Source: an uncultured Clostridia bacterium (GTDB lineage Bacteria; Bacillota; Clostridia; Christensenellales; Aristaeellaceae). From it: a DNA stretch of 7,177 bases. The notes below the pieces were generated by a model. The model made no database searches. It was not told the DNA's origin and saw only the letters and a list, made by a program, of their open reading frames with translations. A program made the position numbers and the translations under genes. Numbering within the stretch: position 1 is the stretch's first letter; the number at the start of each line of letters is the position of its first letter. Location of the stretch: assembly GCA_946626395.1 (NCBI GenBank), contig CAMOUF010000226.1, positions 1 through 7,177 of the forward strand, written 5' to 3'. This document shows, piece by piece, positions 1 to 5,890 of this stretch.

Positions 1-2
1 AA

Positions 3-890
3 CTGATCATCCAGAATTACAACCATCCCTCCATCGTGTGCTGGGGCGTTTCCAACGAAATCACCATTTCCACCAAGGACAAGAAGGACATGCTGGACAA
101 CCATCATGTGCTCAACGACCTGGTGCACGAAATGGACAAGACCCGCTTCACCACCCTGGCCTGCTACGCCATGTGCGGCCCCTTTAACAAGGTGGCCCAC
201 ATCACCGACGTGGTTTCCTGGAACCTGTACCTGGGCTGGTATGTGCCGGGCCTGTGGCTCAACGACGTGTGGATGCGCTTCTTCCATCTGGTGTATCCGG
301 GAAGGTGCCTGGGTTATTCGGAATATGGCTGCGAAGGCATGCCCAATCTGCATTCCGATCACCCTCACCGGGGGGACCACACTGAGGAATATCAGGCCAT
401 TTACCATGAATATCTGCTCAAGTGCTTTGAGCGCAATCCCTATATGTGGGCCACCCATGTGTGGAACATGTTCGACTTTGCCGCCGACGCCCGGGATCAG
501 GGCGGCGAGCCCGGCATGAACCATAAGGGCCTGATCACCTTTGACCGCAAAACCAAGAAGGATTCCTTCTATCTCTATAAAGCCTGGTGGAGCAGCGATC
601 CCTTCGTGCACATCTGCTCCAAGCGCTTTCAGGACCGCACCGGCGACAAGATGACCGTGAAGGTGTATTCCAACCAGGGCGAAGTGACCCTGTTCGTGAA
701 CGGCAAGGAGCTGGAAACCAAGTACGGCAGCCATGTGTTCACCTTCACCGTGCCCCTCAAGGGCCGCGTTCAGGTCCGCGCCGCCAGCGGCAAGTGCGGC
801 GACACCGCCGAATTCCGCCAAGTGGATCAGCCCAATCCCGCCTACGTCCTCAGGGATACCGGCGACAAGGGCGCGAACTGGACGAAATAA
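3..890 (+). CDS. Glycoside hydrolase family 2 beta-glycosidase (beta-galactosidase/beta-glucuronidase type), 5'-truncated
   Basis: This is the C-terminal 295 residues of a retaining exo-beta-glycosidase; the gene enters from outside the window, and frame 3 is open from the first base. Seen: the acid/base region HPSIVCWGVSNE, with the catalytic Glu codon at 57-59, and the nucleophile region LGYSEYGCEG, with the Glu codon at 321-323, which resembles the SEYG motif of GH2 beta-glucuronidases and beta-galactosidases. Then comes the usual end of the TIM barrel (W-THVWNMFDF, N-KGLITFDRK, residues about 149-187 of the visible part). The last 90 or so residues (KVYSNQGEVTLFVNG and onward) look like the DUF4982/Ig-like domain that follows the barrel in many GH2 enzymes. 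No C-terminal anchor is seen. The symporter gene 35 bp downstream suggests that an imported glycoside is cleaved in the cytoplasm. The exact substrate cannot be read from the sequence. Confidence 0.93.
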   Translation: MIIQNYNHPSIVCWGVSNEITISTKDKKDMLDNHHVLNDLVHEMDKTRFTTLACYAMCGPFNKVAHITDVVSWNLYLGWYVPGLWLNDVWMRFFHLVYPGRCLGYSEYGCEGMPNLHSDHPHRGDHTEEYQAIYHEYLLKCFERNPYMWATHVWNMFDFAADARDQGGEPGMNHKGLITFDRKTKKDSFYLYKAWWSSDPFVHICSKRFQDRTGDKMTVKVYSNQGEVTLFVNGKELETKYGSHVFTFTVPLKGRVQVRAASGKCGDTAEFRQVDQPNPAYVLRDTGDKGANWTK

Positions 891-910
891 CAGATGAAAA
901 AATATTAAGA

Positions 911-928
911 GGGAGGTTATACCTCGTG
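911..928 (+). promoter_or_regulatory. Ribosome binding site and GTG start of the symporter gene
   Basis: GGGAGG at 911-916 lies 9 nt before GTG at 926-928. This fixes the symporter start. The open frame runs upstream to 587, but that stretch overlaps the GH2 gene in another frame and has no transporter-like sequence. Confidence 0.8.
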
Positions 929-2740
929 GCTAATCAAAATGACAATAGCAACAGTTTGGCTGTCAATCGCGCAAAAGGCTGGCAGATTGCTCTGTTTCCT
1001 TTTAATAACGCGGCAACCAATGTATACTTTGCGTTCTATACTTACTTCACTTATTACGCCATCATGTATTTGACCGGCTCCACCGCCGCTGCTTTGAGCA
1101 CGGCAGTAGCCTCCAGCGCACTGGTGCTTGGAGTTTCCACCTTCAACAGCCTATTTGCGCCGTTGATGCGTATTTTTGACGGTATCACCGATCCTATTTG
1201 TGGAGGTTTGATGGACCGTACCCGGACAAAGTTTGGCAAATTCCGTCCCTTTATGGTTTGCGGCAACGCCATGCTGGCCCTATCTCTGCTACTGATGATG
1301 GTGTTTTTCCGGGGCCTTCCTGATTCTGCTAGCGTACTTCGATGGGTGGTTTACATCGTAAGCTATATCATTTACGTCATCGGTTACACTGCTCAATGTG
1401 CCTGCACAAAAGCGGGTCAAACATGCCTGACAAATGATCCCAAACAGCGTAGCCAGTTCGTGATTTGGAACATGATCGGTATGATTGGTTCTATCGTTCT
1501 GGTGAACGTGATGGCCGGTGGTGTGCTAACCAATGAAGCAATATGCCCCAAAGGTACGATCACCTACACCGTGGATGGTGTGGAAACCGTGTTGCGTGGC
1601 GCGGCTTATGGCCCTCGGTTCTATGATATAATGGTGCCATTCGTCATTATCGTTTCTGCCATCTATACTGTCATGGCTGTGGCTGCTATTGCGGAAAAGG
1701 ATCGGCCCGAATTCTGGGGTGTTAGCGAAAAGCCTGCTACCCTGAAGGACTATGCTGGTATATTGAAGAACAATAAAGAAATCCGCTGGCTGGTTACCAG
1801 TGCCGGACTTAATAAATTAGCCTCTACCGTGGCTACCTCAGGTACAGTGGCCTTTCTGGTTTATGGCTGTCTGATGGGTGATTATAATGGCCTATTTATT
1901 CCTTTCTATGTACTCTGCTTCATTTTTATGGGTGTCTTTTTCATGTGGGGTAGCAAAACTGCCGGCAAAAAGGGACAGAAACGTGGTGTAGCTCAATTTA
2001 CCGTATTCGCCTTTCTGTTCTATATCGGCGTTTTGGCTTTGCTGATTGCCTATGACCACAATAACCCCGCAACATGGCTGAGTATTTTTTCCACCGAGGG
2101 TGGCTTTCACATCACCATCAACCTGTACACCATCCTCTTCATTATATTCTATGGCTGCGGCTACGGCGCGTTTAACTGTTGCGATAATTTGACCATTCCC
2201 ATGGTAGCTGACTGCACGGACTATGAAACCTACCGCTCTGGTAACTATGTACCCGGCATTATGGGCACGGTTTTCTCCTTGGTAGATAAGCTCATTTCCT
2301 CCCTTCAAACGCTGCTTTTGCAAATCTTCATCGTGTTCCTGGTGCCAGGGCTCAATGCTCTGCCTGCTGAAGATACATCTTATATGGAGGGCATGAAGCT
2401 TTCCGCCATTATATGCTTCTGTCTGCTTCCTATGGCTTCTTGGCTGGTGACCACTTATTGCATGACACGTTATTCTCTTTCTGGGGATAAAATGCGGGAA
2501 GTGCAGGCAGTGAACGCCGTGCGAAAAGCCGCTGTGCAGCAGGGTATGAGTATGGAAGAAGCCATGAAGACATGGCAGACAATTGATCAGGTGCCAGCTG
2601 AATTTGTGCAGAAAAAAGCGGATCAAGATGAAAAGAATGAAACGATAATAGATCGTATTTATCAGAAAGTATTCACTAAGTACGAAAAGATCGGCAGTGC
2701 ACCTGCATCCTCCAACGCGATTCCGTTACCGAAAAAATAA
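926..2740 (+). CDS. GPH-family (MelB-like) sugar:cation symporter
   Basis: Predicted 604-residue inner-membrane protein of the glycoside-pentoside-hexuronide:cation symporter family (MFS fold), which imports a sugar or glycoside with Na+ or H+. Seen: about twelve hydrophobic segments between residues 20 and 512; the family motif FDGITDP with Asp85 and Asp89, which correspond to the cation-site acids Asp55 and Asp59 of MelB; then MDRTRTKFGKFRP (residues 96-108); and the second-half motif MVADCTDYETYRSGN (426-440). An extra polar loop (about 200-232) and a hydrophilic, charged tail of about 90 residues (515-604) make it longer than MelB (about 470), a pattern I associate with clostridial homologues. 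The start is GTG after GGGAGG. It is probably co-transcribed with the GH2 gene (35 bp gap) and ends at the terminator at 2773. Its base composition and codon use are AT-richer than both neighbours (23/60 GC at 1021-1080 and 26/60 at 1921-1980, against 34/60 at 181-240 and 37/60 at 3181-3240). The substrate is inferred only from the neighbour. Confidence 0.93.
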   Translation: MANQNDNSNSLAVNRAKGWQIALFPFNNAATNVYFAFYTYFTYYAIMYLTGSTAAALSTAVASSALVLGVSTFNSLFAPLMRIFDGITDPICGGLMDRTRTKFGKFRPFMVCGNAMLALSLLLMMVFFRGLPDSASVLRWVVYIVSYIIYVIGYTAQCACTKAGQTCLTNDPKQRSQFVIWNMIGMIGSIVLVNVMAGGVLTNEAICPKGTITYTVDGVETVLRGAAYGPRFYDIMVPFVIIVSAIYTVMAVAAIAEKDRPEFWGVSEKPATLKDYAGILKNNKEIRWLVTSAGLNKLASTVATSGTVAFLVYGCLMGDYNGLFIPFYVLCFIFMGVFFMWGSKTAGKKGQKRGVAQFTVFAFLFYIGVLALLIAYDHNNPATWLSIFSTEGGFHITINLYTILFIIFYGCGYGAFNCCDNLTIPMVADCTDYETYRSGNYVPGIMGTVFSLVDKLISSLQTLLLQIFIVFLVPGLNALPAEDTSYMEGMKLSAIICFCLLPMASWLVTTYCMTRYSLSGDKMREVQAVNAVRKAAVQQGMSMEEAMKTWQTIDQVPAEFVQKKADQDEKNETIIDRIYQKVFTKYEKIGSAPASSNAIPLPKK

Positions 2741-2772
2741 AAAATCTGGATACAAACAGTCAAAAAACTCAC

Positions 2773-2815
2773 GCAGCCGCCACGCTTCCTGTGGCGGCTG
2801 CTTTTTGGTTTTTTT
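2773..2815 (+). terminator. Rho-independent terminator of the GH2-symporter operon
   Basis: A perfect 11-bp GC-rich stem (GCAGCCGCCAC at 2773-2783 with GTGGCGGCTGC at 2791-2801) and a 7-nt loop are followed by TTTTT, GG and TTTTTTT through 2815. It lies 32 bp after the symporter stop and separates that operon from the glyA promoter. Confidence 0.93.
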
Positions 2816-2826
2816 CTGTATCTTGC

Positions 2827-2855
2827 TTGCCTGACCGGGAAAGAATTGGTATACT
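2827..2855 (+). promoter_or_regulatory. SigA-type promoter of glyA
   Basis: TTGCCT (2827-2832), a 17-bp spacer and TATACT (2850-2855) match 4/6 and 5/6 of the consensus boxes. The promoter starts just after the preceding terminator and 36 bp before the glyA ATG. I found no CCGAAC-like PurBox core around it. Confidence 0.7.
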
Positions 2856-2890
2856 GATTTAGATATTGCCAATGACGGAGGGATGCAGAC

Positions 2891-4126
2891 ATGGAAATGG
2901 ACGTGATTCGCGCAGTGGACCCGGAAGTGGCCCAGGCCATGGAGTTGGAATTGAACCGCCAGCGCACCCATATCGAGCTGATCGCCAGCGAAAATTTTGT
3001 GTCGCCCGCGGTGATGGCGGCCATGGGCTCCTGCCTGACCAATAAATATGCCGAAGGATATCCGGGCAAGCGCTACTATGGCGGCTGTGAATATGTGGAT
3101 ATGGTGGAGGAACTGGCCCGGCAGCGGGCGTGCCAGCTCTTTGGCGCGGAGCATGCCAATGTGCAGCCCCACAGCGGCGCCCAGGCCAACATGGCGGTTT
3201 ACTTTGCCGTGCTCAAGCCCGGCGACACGGTCATGGGCATGAGCCTGAGCAACGGCGGCCACCTGACCCACGGCAGCCCCGTGAACATGAGCGGCGCGTA
3301 TTTCCGTTTTGTCCCCTATGGCGTCAATCAGGAAACCGAGCGCATCGATTATGACCAGGTGCGTTCCCTGGCGCTGGAATGCAGGCCCAAGCTGATCGTG
3401 GCCGGGGCGTCGGCTTATCCCCGGGTGATCGACTTTGCCCGGCTCCGGGAAATTGCCGATGAGGTGGGCGCGCTGCTGATGGTGGACATGGCCCACATCG
3501 CCGGGCTGGTGGCGGCGGGAGAGCATCCCAGCCCCGTGCCCTATGCGGATTTCGTTACCACCACCACCCATAAGACCCTGCGCGGCCCCCGGGGCGGCAT
3601 GATCCTGTGCCGGGAGCAGTACGCCAAGGCCATCGACAAGGCCATTTTCCCCGGCACCCAGGGCGGGCCCCTGGAGCATGTGATCGCCGGAAAGGCCGTG
3701 TGCCTGGGCGAAGCGCTGCGGGAGGATTTCAAAGCCTATCAGCATCAAATCGTCCTGAACGCCAAGGCCCTGGAAAACGCCTTCCGCAGGGAAGGCATCC
3801 GCATGGTGTCCGGCGGCACGGACAATCATCTGCTGCTCCTGGACTTTACCGGCACCGAGATGACCGGCAAGCTCATGGAAAGCCTGCTGGAGGAAGCCAA
3901 TATCACCGTGAACAAAAACACCGTGCCCAATGAAACCCGCAGCCCCTTCGTGACCAGCGGCATCCGGGTGGGTACACCCGCCGCCACCACCCGGGGATTG
4001 AAGGAGCCTGAAATGGAACAGGTGGCGGGCTGGATCGCCCGGGTCCTGCGGGAAGGGGAAGCGGCGGTGCCGGAAGTGAAAAAACAGGTGGAAGCGCTGA
4101 TGGCGGGATATCCGCTGTACCAATAA
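2891..4126 (+). CDS. glyA: Serine hydroxymethyltransferase
   Basis: PLP-dependent cytoplasmic enzyme that interconverts serine plus tetrahydrofolate with glycine plus 5,10-methylene-tetrahydrofolate, the main source of one-carbon units for purines, thymidylate and methionine. The protein is 411 residues, the normal family length. Seen: the N-terminal ELIASENFVSPAV (29-41), NKYAEGYPGKRYYGG (51-65), the PHSGAQAN cofactor region (93-100), VDMAHIAGL (198-206), and the PLP-lysine motif TTTTHKTLRGPRGG (223-236) with Lys228 as the Schiff-base residue. The start ATG at 2891 follows GGAGGG (2877-2882) by 8 nt; an in-frame ATG two codons later is less well placed. The gene has its own promoter and runs into the lipoprotein gene after 28 bp without a terminator, so the two are probably co-transcribed. 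Confidence 0.98.
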   Translation: MEMDVIRAVDPEVAQAMELELNRQRTHIELIASENFVSPAVMAAMGSCLTNKYAEGYPGKRYYGGCEYVDMVEELARQRACQLFGAEHANVQPHSGAQANMAVYFAVLKPGDTVMGMSLSNGGHLTHGSPVNMSGAYFRFVPYGVNQETERIDYDQVRSLALECRPKLIVAGASAYPRVIDFARLREIADEVGALLMVDMAHIAGLVAAGEHPSPVPYADFVTTTTHKTLRGPRGGMILCREQYAKAIDKAIFPGTQGGPLEHVIAGKAVCLGEALREDFKAYQHQIVLNAKALENAFRREGIRMVSGGTDNHLLLLDFTGTEMTGKLMESLLEEANITVNKNTVPNETRSPFVTSGIRVGTPAATTRGLKEPEMEQVAGWIARVLREGEAAVPEVKKQVEALMAGYPLYQ

Positions 4127-4154
4127 CGGCTGTTTCAAGAGGGGAAGGAAAAAG

Positions 4155-5063
4155 ATGAAGAAATGGTTTTTGATCCTGCTGGCCGCTCTGCTGGCCCTGG
4201 GTTTATCGGGGTGCGCACCGGAAGGAAGCGCCAATGAAGCCAAGGAATGGTTCGCGGGCGGGGAGGCCGCCGTATCCGACCCGGTGGACAGCCTGGACAT
4301 CAGCTGGGTGGACGGCAGCGTGACCATCGCCTATGCCGATCAAACGGATATCACCATCGCGGAAACCGCGCCCCGGAAGCTGTCCTCCTCTCAGCAATTG
4401 CGCTGGACCCTGGAAGGAACCACCCTGCGCATCATGTATGCCGAGGCGGGCCAGTACAGCTTTGACCGGCTGCAAAAGCGGCTCACCGTGACCCTGCCCA
4501 AGGACGCCGTGCTCAAGCGGGCGCAGGTATCCGCTTCTTCGGGCGATATTTCAGCCCAGCATCTGGCGGCGGAGATCATCAAGCTGGACGCCACCTCCGG
4601 CAATGTGAACGTTCAGTGCACCGCCGATTCCCTCACCGTGAACACCACATCGGGCCTGATCACGCTCCAGGCCGGGGCCAATGATATGTCCCTGAACACT
4701 ACCTCCGGCGGGGTGAACGCCATTATTGAGCGGGGGGACGAGGTAAGCGTGAACGCCTCTTCCGGCCATGTGACCCTGAATGTGCGGGAAGGAAAAAGCA
4801 TTTCTTTCCATGGCACCTCCGGCGGCGCGGACGTGCAGGTGAAGCAGGCGGAAAAAATCGAGCTGACCTCCACCTCCGGCAATCTTCGCCTGATGCTGGA
4901 CAAGGCCCTGGGCTTTACAGCGGATGCCACCGCTACTTCCGGCAAAATCACCATGGGCGTTACCGCCGTCCAGCAGGGTGACATATATGTCTATGGGGAC
5001 GGCAGCACCGCCGTTCACCTGTCCGCCACTTCGGGGAACATTACGGTGGAGGAACTAAAGTAA
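4155..5063 (+). CDS. DUF4097-type beta-helical lipoprotein
   Basis: Predicted 302-residue exported lipoprotein of unknown function. Seen: a signal peptide (MKKW, then a Leu/Ala-rich core) ending in lipobox LSGC with Cys20, so it should be lipid-anchored on the outer face of the membrane. A linker (about 21-45) is followed by a beta-rich body in which short strands alternate with Ser-Gly turns. The turn glycines fall at 130, 149, 167, 185, 204, 223, 242, 263 and 294, mostly 18-19 residues apart, as expected for a beta-solenoid; this TSG-repeat pattern is typical of the DUF4097 (putative adhesin) family. The start follows AAGGA (4145-4149) closely. It sits 28 bp after glyA and has no promoter of its own that I can see. 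A surface or sensory/stress role has been suggested for some DUF4097 proteins; nothing here decides it. The link with glyA may be only positional. Confidence 0.85.
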   Translation: MKKWFLILLAALLALGLSGCAPEGSANEAKEWFAGGEAAVSDPVDSLDISWVDGSVTIAYADQTDITIAETAPRKLSSSQQLRWTLEGTTLRIMYAEAGQYSFDRLQKRLTVTLPKDAVLKRAQVSASSGDISAQHLAAEIIKLDATSGNVNVQCTADSLTVNTTSGLITLQAGANDMSLNTTSGGVNAIIERGDEVSVNASSGHVTLNVREGKSISFHGTSGGADVQVKQAEKIELTSTSGNLRLMLDKALGFTADATATSGKITMGVTAVQQGDIYVYGDGSTAVHLSATSGNITVEELK

Positions 5064-5166
5064 ATCAGTGAGGAGTGAGGAATGAGGAGTGAGGAGTTGA
5101 AAATTGTTTATGCGCGAAGCGTAAACGATTAACTCCTCACTTCTAACTCCTCACTCCTGACTGATT
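5064..5166. repeat. 103-bp near-perfect palindrome with heptameric arms (MITE-like or hairpin repeat)
   Basis: The outer ends AATCAGT and ACTGATT are exact inverted copies. The left arm contains four tandem TGAGGAG-like heptamers (5069-5096, one with A for the last G); the right arm contains the complementary CTCCTCA-like heptamers (5133-5160). The arms differ at about four positions over the outer 37 bases. The core holds a second hairpin, GTTTATGC-GCGAA-GCGTAAAC. It starts on the base after the lipoprotein stop codon. It encodes nothing and has no T-tract. It resembles short palindromic or heptamer-repeat families that are multicopy in many bacterial genomes. As RNA it would form one very long hairpin. 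Confidence 0.85.
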
Positions 5167-5194
5167 GAAAGCGTTCTTTAAAACCAATTCCAAT

Positions 5195-5232
5195 AAAAAG
5201 CAAAAACAGGGCCCGCAGTTTACTGCGGGCCC
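5195..5232 (-). terminator. Rho-independent terminator read from the minus strand
   Basis: A 10-bp GC-rich stem (5209-5218 with 5223-5232, containing GGGCCCGCAG) closes a 4-nt loop. On the minus strand it is followed at once by TGTTTTTGCTTTTT (5208 down to 5195). On the + strand the only T run (5241-5245) is 8 nt away from the stem, so minus-strand use is favoured, though weak bidirectional action is possible. It lies 12 bp beyond the stop of the minus-strand frame ending at 5244. Confidence 0.8.
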
Positions 5233-5243
5233 ATCAGCCGTTT

Positions 5244-5474
5244 TTATCGTAAACCCTTTTTGGGGATCGTGACCAACGGAACCGAAAGCGTTGGAGAGGG
5301 ACCTTCGATGACGAAAGGGTGCGCTCCGTTCCTGAATTTACGCTGTGTGCGTTTTCTTGATCGTTGATCCGGGCTTTTGCGGCGGGAAATATTCATTGGG
5401 AATTCCGATATTTTTTCTGCTGCCTTTTTCGCGGTTCGCGGCGCTTGATCTTGTTTTTTTGATTCAAGCCTCAT
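5244..5474 (-). CDS. Possible small basic protein, or 3' part of a broken gene (unrecognised)
   Basis: A 76-residue open frame on the minus strand. It is lysine/arginine-rich (KKQDQAPRTAKKAAEK, then RRKSPDQRSRKRTQRK) and ends in a proline-containing hydrophobic stretch (VIEGPSPTLSVPLVTIPKKG). I recognise no family. Its own ATG at 5474 has no Shine-Dalgarno; the well-formed start is upstream at 5550 in another frame. The support is context: a SigA promoter upstream on this strand and a terminator 12 bp after its stop. It may be the continuation of the 5550 frame after a one-base shift (fused length about 100 residues), or simply a chance frame in a non-coding transcript. Confidence 0.35.
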   Translation of the reverse strand: MRLESKKQDQAPRTAKKAAEKISEFPMNISRRKSPDQRSRKRTQRKFRNGAHPFVIEGPSPTLSVPLVTIPKKGLR

Positions 5475-5484
5475 TGAGCAGATT

Positions 5485-5550
5485 TTACATGCTGTGCTGA
5501 TTGATATTCAATTGTTCGTTCCTTCCCGCCGCCTTCTGCGCTTGATCCAT
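5485..5550 (-). CDS. 21-residue minus-strand ORF with strong RBS (leader peptide or start of a broken gene)
   Basis: ATG at 5550 is preceded on the minus strand by AAGGAGGAGA (5565-5556), the strongest ribosome binding site in the window, with good spacing. The frame reads MDQAQKAAGRNEQLNINQHSM and stops at TAA. It overlaps the open part of the 5244-5474 frame (open from about 5507), and a +1 shift there would join them. It could be a true microprotein, a leader peptide, or the beginning of a gene disrupted by an indel. Both frames contain Asp-Gln-Ala encoded by the same 10-mer GATCAAGCGC. No family recognised. Confidence 0.4.
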   Translation of the reverse strand: MDQAQKAAGRNEQLNINQHSM

Positions 5551-5612
5551 GGGAATCTCCTCCTTCTGGAACGATCCATTTCTTTATCATCAAATCTTGA
5601 TTTTGTCTTGAG

Positions 5613-5650
5613 CAAGTCCCGGTGGACTTGTGATAGGCATCTCTCCTATC
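5613..5650 (-). promoter_or_regulatory. Tandem hairpins in the minus-strand leader
   Basis: Just after the predicted transcription start, two hairpins lie one base apart: GATAGG/CCTATC (5632-5637 with 5645-5650, 7-nt loop) and CAAGTCC/GGACTTG (5613-5619 with 5624-5630, 4-nt loop). A smaller ATCAA/TTGAT hairpin follows closer to the ATG. I do not recognise a known riboswitch consensus. A 15-codon ATG frame starts at 5640, but its AGGAG is only 2 nt away, so I do not call it. Confidence 0.4.
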
Positions 5651-5657
5651 TGGCTAT

Positions 5658-5686
5658 ATCATAGCAGATACGAAGGAAAAAGTCAA
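5658..5686 (-). promoter_or_regulatory. SigA-type promoter on the minus strand
   Basis: On the minus strand TTGACT (5686-5681), a 17-bp spacer and TATGAT (5663-5658) each match 5/6 of the consensus. This is the best promoter match in the window. Predicted start is near 5651, giving a leader of about 100 nt before the ATG at 5550. It is divergent from purR. Confidence 0.72.
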
Positions 5687-5780
5687 GACCAAAATGATAA
5701 ATTTAACAATGATATTTTTATAACTTGCTCAAAAGATGACCATTTTGCCCAGCGAGAAGCTGTGCGCTTCAAGCCGGATG

Positions 5781-5834
5781 AATGCCGAAAATTCCCGAAC
5801 AATTTTTGTTTTTCCTCTGGCATTATTCGCATTT
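5781..5834 (+). promoter_or_regulatory. PurBox-like operator pair upstream of purR
   Basis: ATTCCCGAACAAT at 5791-5803 matches 12 of 13 positions of the Bacillus PurBox consensus AWWWCCGAACWWT. A facing copy, ATTATTCGCATTT at 5822-5834, matches 11 of 13 of the reverse complement. The two are 18 nt apart (30 nt between CGAA cores), close to the paired inverted arrangement needed by B. subtilis PurR. A weaker direct copy, AATGCCGAAAATT, abuts at 5781-5793. The downstream site lies in the promoter spacer, so bound PurR should block transcription, implying autorepression relieved by PRPP. Confidence 0.65.
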
Positions 5835-5846
5835 TTGTGGTATACT
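5817..5846 (+). promoter_or_regulatory. purR promoter with extended -10
   Basis: TATACT (5841-5846) is preceded directly by TGG, giving an extended -10 element. A weak -35, CTGGCA (5817-5822), lies 18 bp upstream. The predicted start is near 5853, within the small inverted repeat GTTC-TGTC-GAAC (5850-5861), and the purR ATG is at 5891. Confidence 0.6.
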
Positions 5847-5890
5847 TTTGTTCTGTCGAACGCAATGCTCAGAGAGGATGTATTTTCGCC

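Larger units (their letters stand above)
5608..5732. repeat. Perfect 10-bp inverted repeat bracketing the minus-strand promoter
   Basis: TTGAGCAAGT at 5608-5617 and its exact reverse complement ACTTGCTCAA at 5723-5732, about 115 bp apart, lie on either side of the -35/-10 boxes at 5658-5686. Each copy is itself a near-palindrome (CTTG-2 nt-CAAG in the first), as operator sites often are. The first copy overlaps a leader hairpin. Confidence 0.45.

Noticed and set aside
587..925. Extended N-terminus for the symporter
   Set aside because: The stretch is Arg/Gln-rich, overlaps the GH2 gene out of frame, and the GGGAGG-GTG start at 926 is well formed.
2816..2890. PurBox upstream of glyA
   Set aside because: glyA is a PurR target in B. 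subtilis, but no CCGAAC core or its complement is present around this promoter.
2726..4327. Long minus-strand open frame (533 codons) opposite glyA
   Set aside because: It is the antisense shadow of a GC-rich gene: His/Gly/Ala-rich with no recognisable domain, while glyA on the other strand shows every SHMT motif.
5244..5474. A AAA AAC slippery heptamer for a programmed -1 frameshift in the minus-strand frame
   Set aside because: The heptamer is in phase only with a frame that has no good start upstream (a TTG four codons earlier), so no plausible incoming frame exists.
5200..5660. Known large RNA gene (tmRNA, RNase P RNA, SRP RNA, 6S RNA) on the minus strand
   Set aside because: The transcript size would fit some of these, but I could not find their conserved sequence elements.
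5630..5890. Extended N-terminus for PurR
   Set aside because: It would cover the promoter and PurBox pair, and known PurR proteins begin close to the winged helix.
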